Shown: one piece after another, positions 36,701 to 51,700 of the stretch
Position numbering within the stretch: position 1 is the stretch's first letter
How the letters are laid out: each line of letters opens with the position of its first letter
Origin: Amaurobius ferox
Taxonomy: Eukaryota; Arthropoda; Arachnida; Araneae; Amaurobiidae
Direction of reading: 5' to 3'
Assembly: GCA_951213105.1 (NCBI GenBank)
Contig: OX578137.1
Span: 61,020,736 to 61,084,735, forward strand
Length of the DNA: 64,000 bases
Position numbers and translations under genes: made by a program
Notes under the pieces: model-generated
Database searches by the model: none
Told to the model about the DNA's origin: nothing
The model's input: the letters and a program-made list of their open reading frames with translations, nothing else

Positions 36701-39700
36701 TTGTCGCCAAAATCTCGCTAAGCGTTATGGATGGAGAAATAAGTTATTCTTATAGCACATAAATGACTATTGGCGTTCAAATACAAAATTATTACTCAAA
36801 GTACCTTTTCTCATGAATGGAACGAGCTAGATCCACGAAAATGATGTCACCAAGTTTATCGCATGATATTACATATGAAAAGTGAACATGTTTCTCAACA
36901 GTTAACATTTTTTTTAACTTATGGGATTTTTTGATAAATTTATTTGAAAAATGTGCAATATCTCAAGAACGGTTCATGCTAGCGTTCTAAAGTTTATGTC
37001 AATCGTTTTCTAAAGAAAAATTACGTAAGAAATGTCTATTTACGTAACTTTATTAAAGGTTTTGATTTTTTGTTGCTTTTTTCAAAATTTCACTCGAAAA
37101 TTTAGAGGAGTTCTGAATATTCGATTACGTTAAAAAAAACAATAGACTTCCGGTATTCAACGATTGGGATTTTTGTACCAAATTTCATTCGAATCGCTTC
37201 ATTCGTTTGTGAGATATCGTCTCCACAGACTCATTGACACACACACACATACTTTCACACACACACACACACACAGACAGACATCACCTGAAAAATGTTT
37301 GATTCGTGATCGGGGATGCTTGAAACGAGCTCTCCCGTCGAAATCTCGAATTCGAATTTTCGACCCCGTTACAATACTTTCCTTATACATTATGTATATA
37401 AGGAAAGTAATAAAGTGCGAACAAGTGCCCAAATGTAGGTCATCATCGGACACATCAATTAATGTATGTAATTTTGTATGCAGTTGATGTATGTAAATTT
37501 TGCCTGGCGGTGATGGCCTGTATTTAGACCTATATTTACAGAATTCTTTGGCTATGTGATTTTGTACGCCATAATAAGGATAATTTAATAAAGGACTTTT
37601 TAACCGTTTATTTGGTTTTCTTTGATTTTGGAGACTAGATAAAAAAGCTAACGCGAAATATATGTAGCACAACATTTTATCGATACTCAGCGTTTTCTGG
37701 GGGCTTACGATTGTGACTTATCAGTTTTATGTTTGCATTCTAAATAGAATAAAAAGAAAATATTATAAATTTGATATCGAAAATTTAAACTTACTTACAT
37801 TTTTTTAAGTTTTCTACATTTAAATTTCCCACATAAAGCATTGCATTTAATTCACTACATTTTTTTAATGCGCACTCAATCTCTCAATATTAAACAAGAA
37901 AGTTCAATCATGCATAAAGCATTGATTATGAAACACTTTCCAACTTCAATGCAATTTTATTTAAACATCTCTAAAATGCAATACATTCCTCGGTAATATT
38001 TTAAAACTTGTCACAATACTACATTAATTTATTATATTTGAAAACTTAAACTTTCATCGAAAAAAATGGACTTCATATAAATGACGGCATTAAAATATAA
38101 ATTGCCTGGTTTAAACATCTCTAAAATGCGATACATTCCTCGGGAGTATTTTTAAAACTATCTTAATGCTACGATAATTTATTATATTTGAAAACTTCAT
38201 CGGAAACAACTGAAATTCATTCAAATGGCGTCATAGAAAAGATAACACGCCTGGCTCTCTCTATAAAAGCAGCATTTAATTCATAAACAATTTTCCATTC
38301 ATGTCATTCATCACAATACTATAATAATTTATTTCATTTAAAAATTAAGACCACGGAGCTAAGAGTAATTAAACTCTATGCTTAAAACTTCATCGAAAAA
38401 AATCGTCCTTCTCTCTGTAAAATCAATGAATATTTCATTCATATCAGCTATGCAGACTCCATGAGCTAAATTATTTTGTGTTAAAGAAATACAGCAATTC
38501 TTATACAACTCATTCTACATATTTTGTTGTTTACATTTTACATAAGTGAAAAATAGGCTTCGTTGTAGAAATAATCAAATTTGGATGATCATTTAAACTC
38601 AAATATATTGTAATTACTTTGGTTCAGTATGCAAATGCACAGAATTTAAACAAAAATAAAGTGGTTTTAGGACGGATGCAATACTCAATATGAATTAAAA
38701 AGAAAAAAAAATCACGATTAAAAATCACGATGTTGAGACAAGATGGATGCCATATTTTATTATGAAGTGGGTCACGTGATTTTTTCATATCATGGTCACG
38801 TGATCGCTTCATATAAGAGGTGTAATTATTGTTTTAATTTTTATTTAAAAAACTACTGAATATATTTCGCTAAATTTATTTTATATATTTTATGGAACAA
38901 TTTGAATATTACCTAAAATATTCGAAGCAATTTGTGAATTTTAAATCCGCTTAAAAAATGTTTGAAAAATTAGGTCCCATAGGGTTCAATGTATTTCATT
39001 TTTTCAACCGGGGTTTAATCCAAAACTAATTGGGTGGTATTATTCATTTATGTTCCCATAGGTCCAACAGACCGTCTGAACAACATATTTAAATTTCATT
39101 TTGATTAAGTCATTTTTACGGCAGTTATCGTGCTAACGGACAGACAGACAGACAGAATGAACAAAGTCATAAACACTTTTCAACTTTGTTGTAAAGTGTT
39201 AGAAAGCTAGGTGCAGCTGTCGTTGACCAAATCCCTTTAAATTAGAGCAATTTTCTGTCAAATCTAACGCGTACTTATAGCATAAAATGATGTGAAATGT
39301 ATAATGATGATTTTGAATGCATTACCATATGCCGCTTGCTAATTTGGTTACAATCATATAAATCAATATTAAAACATAACTAGGTTGCATTCGCCGTCAC
39401 TGACCAAGTCCTTTTAAAATAGATATTTTGTAAATGAGATATTTTGTCAATGCTATCGCCGAACCTCTGGCATCAAATGATTTGAAATTTCACATTATGA
39501 CTTAAAATATATTACCATCCTATTTTGGTTATAATCGGATAAAAGTAACGTTGTTGCCATTTCAAAAGAAATAATATTTAAATTTTGGAATTACATTTTT
39601 GATTAATTTGACTTAATTTTTTGATTTTTCTTTGAGAGACGCGATTTTTACTTTCCTTATATACATAATGTATAAGGAAAGTATTGTGACGGGGGTCGAA

Positions 39701-42700
39701 AATTCGAATTCGAGTTTTCGACGGGAGAGCACGTTTCAAGCATCCCTGATCACGAATCGAACATTTTTGAAGTGATGTCTGTCTGTGTCTGTGTGTGTGT
39801 GTCCGTGAGCCTGTGGAGACGATATCTCACGAACGAATGGACCGATTTGAATGAAATTTAGTACAAAAATCACAATCCGTGAATACTGGAAGCCTATTGC
39901 TTTAAAACACAATCGAATGTTCAAAACCCACACCCCCTAAATTTTCAAGTGAAATTTTGAAAAAATCATCAAAAAATCAAAACCTTTAATAATGTTACAC
40001 AAATAGACATTTCTTATGTAACTTTTCCTTAGAAAACGATTGACATATACTTTAGAACGCTAGTATGAACCGTTCTCGAGATGTTGCACATTTTTCAAAT
40101 AAATTTATCAAACTATCCCATAAATTAAAAAAAAATATTAACTCTTGTGGAACTTGCTCACTTTACATATGTACTATCATGCGATAAATTTGGTGACATC
40201 ATTGTTGTGCATCTAGCTCGTTCCATGCATGAGAAAAGATACTTTGAGTAATACTTTTGTATTTGAACGCCAACAGTCATTATTTATCTGCTATAAGTAT
40301 AACTTATTTCTCCGTCCATAACGCTTGGCGACTTATTTGGTGGAATGTCTCCAACTTGGCGACTTTTTTAAATGTCGCTAAATTAACGAAAATCTCGCCA
40401 AATGGGTAAAAATGACACTAAATCAATGAAATTGACGACTAATTGTCGAAAATTCAATATCTTGGAAAGAATATAAGTATCTACTATAAGAAAAACCTAT
40501 TTTATTTACTGTAGAAGTAGTAAATTCATTGCATTATATAAGGAAAATCATGTGTTGCCACCATCAGATTTTTTTGTTACTGTATTAAGAACAAGCGTCG
40601 AAACGTGTAGCTCGCGAAGCAAGATTTGGGGTTGATGAGTACCAGCACACAAGGGATGCCACCCCGCCCCCCCCAGGCTCTGTCGTTCGTAGCAGGGGGA
40701 ATGGAAAAGCTAGTTACGGGGGTTTGTGAGCGGGATGGATCCCCTAGTATAAATAATAAATATAATACATTGTATTTTACAGATGCCTGACATAATGCAT
40801 TATACAACCATCTGCATGTAAATATGAATAGTTTTTACTTTGCATTTAACAAATGCTTCTTTGTATTAATATTTATTAAGTGGTTTGATTTCGTTTTGTT
40901 TGATTGGCATTTACTTTGGTCTGATTGACGACAAATCATAAGTAATGATATATTTTTATAAATATATCACAAGTAATGATATATTTATACATTTTCCAAT
41001 GTCACATTTGAATACTTTATATTTTATTCATTACAACTGTGGATTGTCAGTTGTCCTGATAAAATAAACTGTTAGATAACAATGATGAAATTATTATTTA
41101 AATGATCTGTTTTATTGGAGTAAATGTTGCCATAATGGTTTATTTTATCGGGGTAAATGTTATCTTGATGTCTTTCATTAGAGAAAATGACCAAACACTG
41201 AAAAAAATATGATATTTCTTTACTTGGAAGGAAAAGTAAGTTATTTCTTTTAAGAAATAGAAAAATTCCCAAACAAAGAAACCTCTGAACAATATATTTC
41301 TCAAATTCGCAAACACATTCTACTCATTGGAGATTTTCAACGATCTTTAAACCTCAACTCTAGTTAAATGGTTATGTTTTCTGTAGATCCATATGAGCTA
41401 GGTTGGATACCTGAGTACAGGGTAGGTGGCCTGTGCAGTTTAAGCATACATGATCTAACTAGTGTGAAAGTGATTTAAACTTCATCTCGTGATCAATGTA
41501 TTTACCGTGGGCGAAAAATAAATGGTAGTGTACCAAAATAATCTAATCTGGCCCTATTCTAGAGTAAGCATCAACAGAATAACATTTTCCTGTTACATTC
41601 TTGTTTTTAAACAATATTTTATTGTTAAATTCCTATTTTAACAAGAACATTTTATAGTTTCCACAGAGCAGCTGAATTTCTTTATCTTACAGGATAGCTG
41701 ATAATATATTACTTACAGTGTACTACGTACTGAAATTGATATGCATTATAATTTTATATTGAAATACATATTATTGTTTAAATAGGTTACTGGGGTCGTC
41801 GGTAGAGCTGAGATATTATCTTCTTTATTTTTCTTACTGGCTTTTTTATGTTACTCTGATGCAGCAACAGCTTTTCCTACTACAGGTGAGCATTTCAAAC
41901 TAATGCATTTTATTTTTCTCCCATGCTTTGTCTCATGACTTTCTCTCAGCATTGTTTCGCAGGAATGCTCTTTTTTGTGTTAAAGTGCAACTCCAAGGGA
42001 AAATGATCTTAGAACTTAGGAGAGTAAACATCTCGTACTGCAGCAATTTCTTGAGATTAGATTCGTATAGACGAAATGTTTGAATTATGACAATGATATC
42101 AAAAAATTCGTCCAGACTTGTTTAGTGTAGATATCTCAAGGTACATTTCAATAGCTTGGCATTTCAAGGGAGACTTCTTTTGACAATATATTGGTGCGCA
42201 CGACTATTTTACAAGACCCGATCTCTCCCTTGACTCAGACATTATTCTCTAGTTGCTCATCAACTTCTCTCTCTGTATATATTCTTTAAATCTCTGTAAT
42301 ACCCTCTTGATTTTCAGAATACAAACCATCTTTTGAGATTAAAAATTATTACACGCAATGAATGGGCCTTTCTGGTAGGTCGGACGGTCTGGGTCTCAAC
42401 AACAACAACAACAACGCAATGAATGGGGAGGGTGATGGTGACGGTATCCCAGTGGTTAGCACGCTGGAATTGCACTCGGTAGGCCCGGGTTCGATTCCCT
42501 CCGCTGCCAAAACTGTCGCCGTGTTCACGCGGAGTACGATCACGTTAAACATGTGGGTCCGTATGTCCTTCCGAGAGGTTGGTCGTAGGGGAAAGAGGAT
42601 ACGGTGCCTGTGGATGCTTCCCCCACTGGGTTCCGACCTAAATTGTGTAGCTCTTCACAGCCGTCCAAACAGTTACCTTACACCTTTTCTGGTAGATCGG

Positions 42701-45700
42701 ACGGTCTGGGTTTCAACAAAAAGCGCAATGAATGGGCTTTTTCTTCAAAACAGCAAATTTAGGAAAACAGCTATGATATTTCTGGCCGACTGATATATTT
42801 ATTAAATTATTCTCAACATTCTCAACCTATCGGTGGGGGGAATTTCATCTCAAGCTGGTTCGTCTTATGGGATTGAAAACCATTCGTAAACGTGGCTTTT
42901 TACTTTTCGAAAGAACTTTATGCTCTATTTTGAGCTGGAAAGCATTTACATTTATCGGACCAAAATTGTGTATTGTTTTATAAAGTTTAATTTTTCGAGG
43001 CTCAAAAGGTTATTGAGTAATTGCCTCGAGTGCCAAATTCGAAGTTTTTACCTATTCGGGAAAATGTGTTATCGCAGGAGACAGACGGACACTTGGGAAT
43101 TACTATTTATATATTTCCCCCTAGGTTTATCAGGCAATTGACATATATAACAAATAGTTTTATCCATACAGGAAACATCTAAAAAAGAGTGATACACGGA
43201 ACATTTGGAATTAATATTTATAGATTGTGAAAAATGAATATCTATAAAATATTCACGAAGTATTTCTTATGAAGAGAGATATAGATTGTACAACAAATTA
43301 AAACCGTACAGTTATTTGACTTAACCGATCGAATTCTTTTGTTTTTTAAAAACTTCCCTTCCATACTTACAGACATAAGACTGATTCAAACTGTGAAAAT
43401 AATTATAATATAAAAAGAGTATGAACGAGATAACAATTTCTTCAGTTTCGTGTATTTCGATGAATAGATCCTTGTATTTCATCTCATTAGTTCCTTAACG
43501 TCGAAAACGCCCGAAACACCCGCACAAATACACATTGAACAAATACAGAAGCCCGAGCGTCTATATGAATTAAAAAATAATGCTTTACCTCATGTTTATT
43601 GACCATAAGTAAAGGATGTCTCGTAATGTTAGCTTTACTGTCAATCACTATTTTGAGCAGCCTGGGGGAACTGGTCAGATGAACTGTATATGAGATTAAC
43701 TATTGTTCAACAGATTCAAGGGTTTTTGGGGTTGATTTAAAAACATTATAATATTGTACTCAGACTGATATTTTGTCATCCTCTATTTGCATGCATTTAA
43801 CTTGTTTTAATGTCTTCAAGTAAGAAGAAACACTTCAATATGACGGCAAGATGTGAACAAAGCACCTCCTAATAACTTTTTATCACTGGAAGGGATATTG
43901 TTGCTTGATGCAATATAAACATGAGCTTCTTCAAATTCTAAATACTTTGGTTAAAAATTCTCAGCAATGCGAAAGTATTAAAAATTGCACCTGCTGCTCT
44001 ACTACATGCCAGCAGCCAAACGGGTGGTAATGATATCTATGACTATATTTTTATTCACAAAGTTGCGTTCCGAAGATTTTTACTTCGTCCCTTTTTGTGT
44101 AACTAATAGTATTTAACGTCTTCTTTTGAATTTTAAGAAATCTGGGAACAGAATATCTTTATTAGAGCAGTGTAATTTGAAGTTTTGAAATGCTTTTCTT
44201 ATGTTGGTAATCACAATATATACAAACATATTTTATGTTTGCTGTGATATGTCTCTGATAGTCCAATTATACAGTATTTATGATATCTTGCATGGTAAAT
44301 TAAGGTATTTAACTTGAAATTATATTTTTTTGGAGCTTTGAGAGTCTTTAAAATTAAAGGCCTCATAGATAAGTGCCAAATTCTGCACAAACATTTGGAA
44401 ATTATAATTTAGGCTACTTTTTTGCATTTGTTTTTCTTTTTATAAAAAACGAATTTAAATAGAAAAATTCGCAAATTTGTTTTAAAATTAGTTTAAAAGT
44501 TTAAAAATTATTTTATTTAGTTTTTTATGAATGAATGGGATATTAAAATAATGTTTGTTGTTTCAAACCAACATTGATAAAATATGAAATAAAAAAAATA
44601 TATATTCATTGACATTGTAACGTAGGCGATACTTATTGCATTTTTTTTCTCTTTCTATAAAAAACATATCCATAATTAAATAATTAAAAAATTCATTTTT
44701 AAAATATCGTTAAATGTTCTTTTGTTGTATTTTTACGAGTGATATTTAAATTTATATTTAATGAAGTATATATTTAATGAAGTGATATTTAAAAATATAT
44801 CATTGTGTGCCACAAACTATAGCAATCCTTTTCATAATGAATAAAATTTGCAGATTGGACATCCATGACCTTATGTGTCCTATTCGTCGGAATGGCAACA
44901 TTTTCCAAGGAGCAGGGTATTACTGTGGTTGGAGTATGTTGTGCCTACGAAATTTTCATCGTACATAGGGTAAACTAATTTACTTAACATTCTACTTTAA
45001 TTTAAATTAAGACAAGTATATTATCTAATGTCTATAATGCTCAATTATTTTGCAGCTCCGACTTCCTGAACTTCTGCAAATCCTACAAACTCCAAAGGGA
45101 TTATCCTGGTTAAACAATGGTATAACACGCCTGGCAACGCTTGCAGTTTTTTCTACGTTTCTGCTACTTCTGAGACTTAATGTAATGGGATCGCAGTTAC
45201 CTGTATTTACTAAGTGAGTAAATATGAGGGAAATAAAATATGAGTATTTTTTATAATTGAGTTTTGCCCAGTAAAATATTACAATATTTGAACATATATT
45301 TAGGGTTATGTGCAATTGAGCGGCAGGTATGACTGCGGCTTTACAGTATGTTAATAAACACATTAAAATCAAGAAAAATTAATTGTTTTCTTTCTTACGT
45401 ATGCATATTAATTTGAATATATAGTTTCTCAATGTAATCTGGAGAACGAGTTTACAGTATTACTCAATTGGTGACTGGTTGAACTCTATTTTAGAAGTTT
45501 GTAGATTCTGCATTTTTGCATTTAAAGAAATACAATTTAGGCGTATAACTATGCTTTTAAATAGAATTCGGCAGTATGATTTGATCTTTTAATCATCAGC
45601 AGTAGTAGCAGTCATGGTTGCATTTTCCCCTCAATTTTTGCATGTGGGATAAGTGCAGCAATGGAAATCTGGAGACAAAGTTTATTTCGATAAGTTTACT

Positions 45701-48700
45701 ATGTTTTAAACGATTTTGTATTCATACAAATTGCCAAGATCTATATCTAATTCTATAATAATTGTAAATATATTCCATTTTATTGAGATTTTTAATCCTT
45801 TTGATATCCTTGTCTAGTTGCTTTGATTGAAGTTCATAACTCTGTACAGAATTAAGATACCAACATGAAGCATTTTTTTTATATTTCTAACACTTCAAGA
45901 TATATTATTGCACTTTCCCTATAGTCTTGTCAATAAGATTCTCTGTTAGAGATCCAGGCAGAAGTTTCACTTACCCCAGAAGCTGGGATGAGGTTTGAAA
46001 TCCCTTCATTAACAAAATAATAAAGTTAAAAATAATAAAGAAGTGAAATTTTATGCTGTTCCAGTTAGTCAATATAAAATATATTATAAGTGCAAATTTT
46101 GAAATCTGTATCTGCATTAAGTAACAAGATGGTTATAAAATTGTATGCAAAAATGCAGCATCGACTTTATGAATAGGAAATCATAGCCAATATATAAGAT
46201 AATTTCTTCAAGGATATTTTAATTTGTTGTTGGCTCTGATTTGATATTATAGCCAAATTATAAAGTGAAATTAAAAGGTTTCTCTCTTCAACCAATCTTT
46301 AGTCAGACCAGCCTGCTGATTAAACCAGGCGTATAATGATCAATACTCCCATGATAACATTACTTCACAATAAGATAAACTATTATTTTTTCCAGATTCG
46401 ATAATCCGGCAGCTTCTGCAGAAAGTCCCACTCGTGAAATGACAATGCACTTTTTAGTCGCATTGAATGGCTGGTTGTTGTGTTTTCCATCGGATCTCTG
46501 CTGTGATTGGACCATGGGAACTGTCTCGTTAGTGAATTCCCTATTTGATCCCCGTAACGGGACAACCCTCTTTTTCTATGGAATACTCCTAGCTCTCACG
46601 TGGAGAAGCCTTTGGGAAGATGACTCAAGATCGAGAATAATTTTAATGGTATTTTGTCCCAAGTAATTCTTCAACTTACTTCAAATTTCTATCAGTTTTA
46701 ATGCTTTTAAAATAACACATTTTAGTAGACATTGAATTATTATTATTATTTTTTTTTTGGTTTTATAAAATGTGTTAAGTGATTGTATGCATGATTGATC
46801 TATTGATGGCAACCATTTATACACACATTATTAACATGAAATGCAATAAAAGTACAATAAAATTATGAATAACAATAAAATTACAAAGTACGGTAAAATT
46901 ATAAATAACAAAAAACGAAGATATTCTACTAGTAATTAAATTAAAATTATTATTAAATAATTAAATTAATACAGTTACTAGAGGAGAAAGAAAAAATAAT
47001 CGATGTACATATTGTTCACCTTTACTTCTTAACATTTTCAGAAGAATTCATATTTCCCACCGAACTACTAGCAGATGTGGAAATACGACAAATCTGATAA
47101 TTAAGAAACAACTGCATTTTTCGCTTTTTAAAAATATTTTTGAAAGAATTCACAGTTTCCATCAATTGTTTTTCAAAAAACTCATTAAAATGCTGGAAGT
47201 CAGACATTCGTACGTAAATGCCTCATTTTACTTTTGTGATTCTCTCCTTGGTCAAATCCGATAGTTTAAAGACTACGAATTTCTAAAAAAACGCTTTAAT
47301 TCTTCCGCCAATTTATGCTTAGTAAATATTGTGGAATACTGTCAAATTTCAGGTTCTTCTGTTACATCTCATCTTTTGATTTGGCTATTTCAAATATTTC
47401 AGCGGTTGATAATTCCGTAAAATGTAGCCATTAACTTTATGTTGTATAAATTACGCCGGAAGAAATTTTGTATGAATTTTGGACGTTGGTTACATCAAAT
47501 GTTTATAAGTGAAACCAGGGTTTTTAAATTTCCGCAACGTACATTTTGTGGAGTATGAAAATAATTTGTTCAGTACAAAACTGTGGAATTTGTGCAGTGT
47601 GAAAAAGATGTTTTTTTATTAAATTTTTCTCAGTGTTGATTTTGGGAAGCAGCGAATAATTATTTTTATCATAACTGAATTTATTTATTCTAATGGCTGT
47701 AAATATTTTACTATAAATGACGCATTTGGGTTAAAAGATATTTTTTTGTAAGCTATGCCCTTTTATTTAGTGTAAACTGCGCAATATATTTTGTGTGTAC
47801 GAATAATATATTCATTTTTTTTAAAAAGCAGAAACAAATAATTTACATTTTTCTCATTTTAATTTTATGCTGTTCAACTTCTATAAAATACTGAGTACGA
47901 TTTTTTAGCAAAAAAAATTCTCAGTCGTTAAAAGTCATTTCAGTAATATTTATGCATCCCAGTTTATCTCAGTTACGTATTTCACTAAGTATCAATATTT
48001 GCTCATTTTCAAAATGAACTTTAAAATAAACTTTTAAAATAAATCTAAGCATCATCATTGGTTGAATGCTTCCAGTTAGACAATTTTGCATTAGGGTTTG
48101 GATTTCATAACCAAGTATTCTAATGAAGGGCATTAATCCATCCTCCTAAAAAGTATTCTTAAAGGGCAAATCCATCAAATATGCAAATTAATTTTTTGAT
48201 TCGTCACAATATTCTCCGAATACATTATACAATGTATGTAGAGGGTTAGTAATTATGCCCGATTGAGCAAAACTGAACAGAAAATTAATCCTAAACTAAG
48301 CATTATGGGAAAAAATGTGCTAATAAGATTTAAAATAAGTGAGAGTGAGATAAGTCATAAATATTTAAATCAACTCCTTCCTGCAAGAGATTATGAATCT
48401 GTATTAAAAGTAGTGCAATTGATATACATTTTGTAGCAATGCTTATTCTTACAAATGCGCAGCTTTTCTATTCATTATGTTTTTAGATAGAAAAAGAGAG
48501 AGAGACTGATTGCTATTTAGATATTTATATTTTCCATTTCAGAGTACAGCATTTCTTGCATTTCCTTTCTTACCAGCTTCGAATTTATTTTTTCCTGTTG
48601 GATTTGTTATCGCAGAAAGAGTGCTGTACACGCCAAGTATGGGTTTCTGCCTTTTGATATCTTACGGCTGGAGCCTTCTACATAACCGAATGTAATTTTT

Positions 48701-51700
48701 TGCTGACATTGACTCATTTTTATTTTAATATAAATTTTATTGATACAATATGTATATACAATGTATTTATTATATAAGATATTCAAATAATATATGTAAA
48801 CTTTTTGTTGTTTTCAGAAAGCTAAAGCCCTTGTCGTGGTGTTTTATAGTTCTTATAGTCATTTTATATGCAACTAAAACCGTCCGTAGAAATTTTGACT
48901 GGTAAAGTATGATATTTAGTATTTTACAAGAATTAAGCAGAAGCGACTGATTGTTTAGTTATAAAAGAGTAGTAAATTTTTATTACAGATTTATAAAGTT
49001 GACAACTTTGTAGTAGATTTCTTAAAATTATAGTACTGCATATCTGATTGTAGTGCAATCTAGATAAATGCTGTTGGCGACATTACTTAATAAATGATTA
49101 TGTCTTATGATAGCAAGAAAATACTCAGATGATCATTTATCACCAGTACCAGTGAGCACAAAATCCTTTAAAGCAAGAAATTGGAAAGTTTTGGTAATAG
49201 AAGTATTGTAACTTCGAATCTAGAAACGGTAGAGGGTGGAGGCCGTTTTTAGCCCCACCCACCTTTAAAATTTCTAAATGTGCAAGACTTAACAATGGGA
49301 GGGGCTTACAACGCCATCTGTCATTTCTAGCTTCGAAGTTACACTACTTTTATTCTGAAATCGTTTGCTCTATGATGCTTGTGTTCATCGATTATTTATT
49401 TCTTTGCTTGACTATGCTGACGAATTGCCATAAATATGAGATATTGGTCGAAGGGTAGTGACGAATAATCCTTTGAGTACTATTTTGCTGTTATGATTTT
49501 TATAAGTCAGAAATTATTTCACTGTATTGTAATATGAAGTCATTTTATAACTATTTTGATTCACAATGCTAATTTATAATGCGTTGTGTGTCGTGAAAAC
49601 CAAATCATATATATAAACAACCAATATATGAACCATGTATATAAATAATCAGAACATAAATCATGTATATAAACAACATAAATAGCAAAATATGAAATGG
49701 CGAAAAACAAAATTAACAATGTTTCCATTTTTTTTAAAAAGTGGAAAGATCACTATAACGTTTTTTAAAGCTCCAACATCTGTGGAAACAATCCCTGTCT
49801 TCTTTTTTGACATCATTCAGCGATCTGAGTAGCTGTTATTCAAGAGACTACAGTTCACTTTTAGACATATTGTGACAGAACAAACGTTGAATGGCAATAG
49901 CAAGCGTGTAGTCATAGCGATTTCCTTATTGCAACCCTCTTCTATATTACCTCCTTCTCCTCTACACTCTCACTTAGATAAAAAAAATTGAACTGACAAC
50001 ATTTCCAGGCGAGAAATTCCTAATAACATAAATGTAATTTTTCTAGTTTCATGGACTTATGTGCACAAAAGTGTTTATTGTTGACTAACAAAATGTGTTT
50101 TGTCAGTCATAAAGATTTAACAGTATAAGCATTTAAAGATTAATTCATAATGATTCAAAATTATAAATATTTAAAGATTAATTCATAAAGATTTATAATG
50201 ATAAACATTTAAAGAGTGAATTTATAAAGTTTTTAAATTTCTAATTTGCCAATAATTATTGAAAATATAGTCAAAATATGCTCAAAACTGCTGTCTAATA
50301 CAAAGGCTTTGTGTAACTACAGAACACAGTAAAAATATAGAAGTCAACTGGTTTTGAAGGCATTTTTTACCTTTCAAAAACCAGTTGCCACCCTTATCTT
50401 GTAATGTACGCGAAACCTTTCTATTAAATTATAGAAAATAGCGTTATCTATAAATGCAATACTGATGTTTCTTTCCAAAAGATCGGAATATTTAAGCATA
50501 GTTTAAAGTAAATTATATCTCTAGCTTTTACCATCCGCCTGAACCACCAATGGACATTAAGAAATTCAAAAAATGAAAAATATGTTCAATCTTTCTTGTT
50601 AACATTACTACTTTATAGTCATATACTGTTTTAGGATATCAAGAACTAAATATTTTCTGTCATTTTCGATAGGCAGAATGAATACACAATATTCATGGCT
50701 GGTATCCGTGTTAATCAGAAAAATGCTAAGCTTTATAACAACGTTGGCCATTCCTTAGAAAGTCAAGGGAAACATCGAGAAGCACTCAAATATTTTCAAA
50801 CAGCAGTCAGGTATTAAGTTGATATTTATTATCGCTAGTTTGTATTATTTTGTTTTATGAAAACGTTTTAGTTTTAATGTGTTTTTATTTTAGAGTTCAA
50901 CCAGATGACGTAGGCGCTCATATTAATGTGGGACGCACATTACATCATCTGAACATATACGATGAAGCAGAGAAGGCATTTAAGAAGGTGGACATTTTTA
51001 ACATTTTACTGAATATTAGTATTTAAGCTTGTCAAAGAAAGGGAGTTAACACTCTTAAAAAATTAAATTGCGATAATTTTAAAAACTTTTGTTAAATAAT
51101 GTGTAGCACTTAAAGTAGTTGCCGACGCAGTGGTCGAGTGTTCAAGGCGAGCGTTTCCACAGCAATCGCTCGACCGCCGCGTTGTGGGTTTGAGTCCCAC
51201 GTAAGGCATGGATGTTTGTGTTGTGGGCGCAGTGTGTTCCGCCCCCTCTGGTGCGCCTGGGGCAACGTTCTAGGGCGACTAAATGGTTCACGCTCTGGCC
51301 GCTGACAAAGGCGAATGATGAAAGTCAAGTGCCTGGCCATTTGATTAAAAAAATTAGAGTAGTTGCCATAATTAAAAATTTACATGCAGCGTTAGCAGAT
51401 CGAGGAAAGTTTCAAGCATGTAAACTAGCAGTATAAGAAAAATAAGACTGAGAAATGCGAGATAAAATTTCTCCATGCAATCTAAACTTTCTGATCCTTT
51501 AGTGCTGTCACTCTTTACACTCTAGATAAGGACGGTAATATTAGGCACCAATTTTGTGGTTTCGGTTATTTTCGGTCTGTCCTGCAACAACACAAACACG
51601 CCCCATTTTAAGTACAATACAAATTAAACGCAAGTTAAGCAGGGTATAAATAAGTATTTTTAGCTATAAAATTAGCGATTTTTGTGAATGGGTGATGAAA

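Larger units (their letters stand above)
36290..37670. mobile_element. Penelope-like or similar inverted-arm remnant, split by a B element
   Basis: The left arm (36290-36420, read as complement) has TCTATGTGATTTTGTATG, GGGTAATTTAATAAATTACT and TTTTAACCACTTATTTTG. The right arm (37545-37640) has GGCTATGTGATTTTGTACGC, GGATAATTTAATAAAGGACT and TTTTAACCGTTTATTTGG. The arms are inverted copies of each other. Next to the left arm is a hammerhead-like core. Penelope-like elements are known to carry such ribozymes in arms of varied orientation. No reverse transcriptase is present. Confidence 0.5.
40751..44853 (+). other. TMTC3 introns 3 and 4, unassigned parts
   Basis: Apart from the exon at 41786 and the S2 SINE pair, this is AT-rich sequence. 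GGAGTAAATGTTGCCATAAT and GGGGTAAATGTTATCTTGAT near 41117-41175 form a short local duplication. No second gene was seen on either strand. Confidence 0.55.

Noticed and set aside
37199..37675. 158-codon minus-strand open frame
   Set aside because: It runs across the end of a family B copy, its microsatellite and the Penelope-like arm. The composition is arbitrary and no other B copy preserves it.
42362..42793. 143-codon open frame
   Set aside because: It covers the S2 SINE pair and their target-site copies. The product is SINE sequence in translation.
47022..47207. 61-codon minus frame with Phe/Lys-rich product
   Set aside because: It resembles AT-rich chance coding within a TMTC3 intron. No motif.
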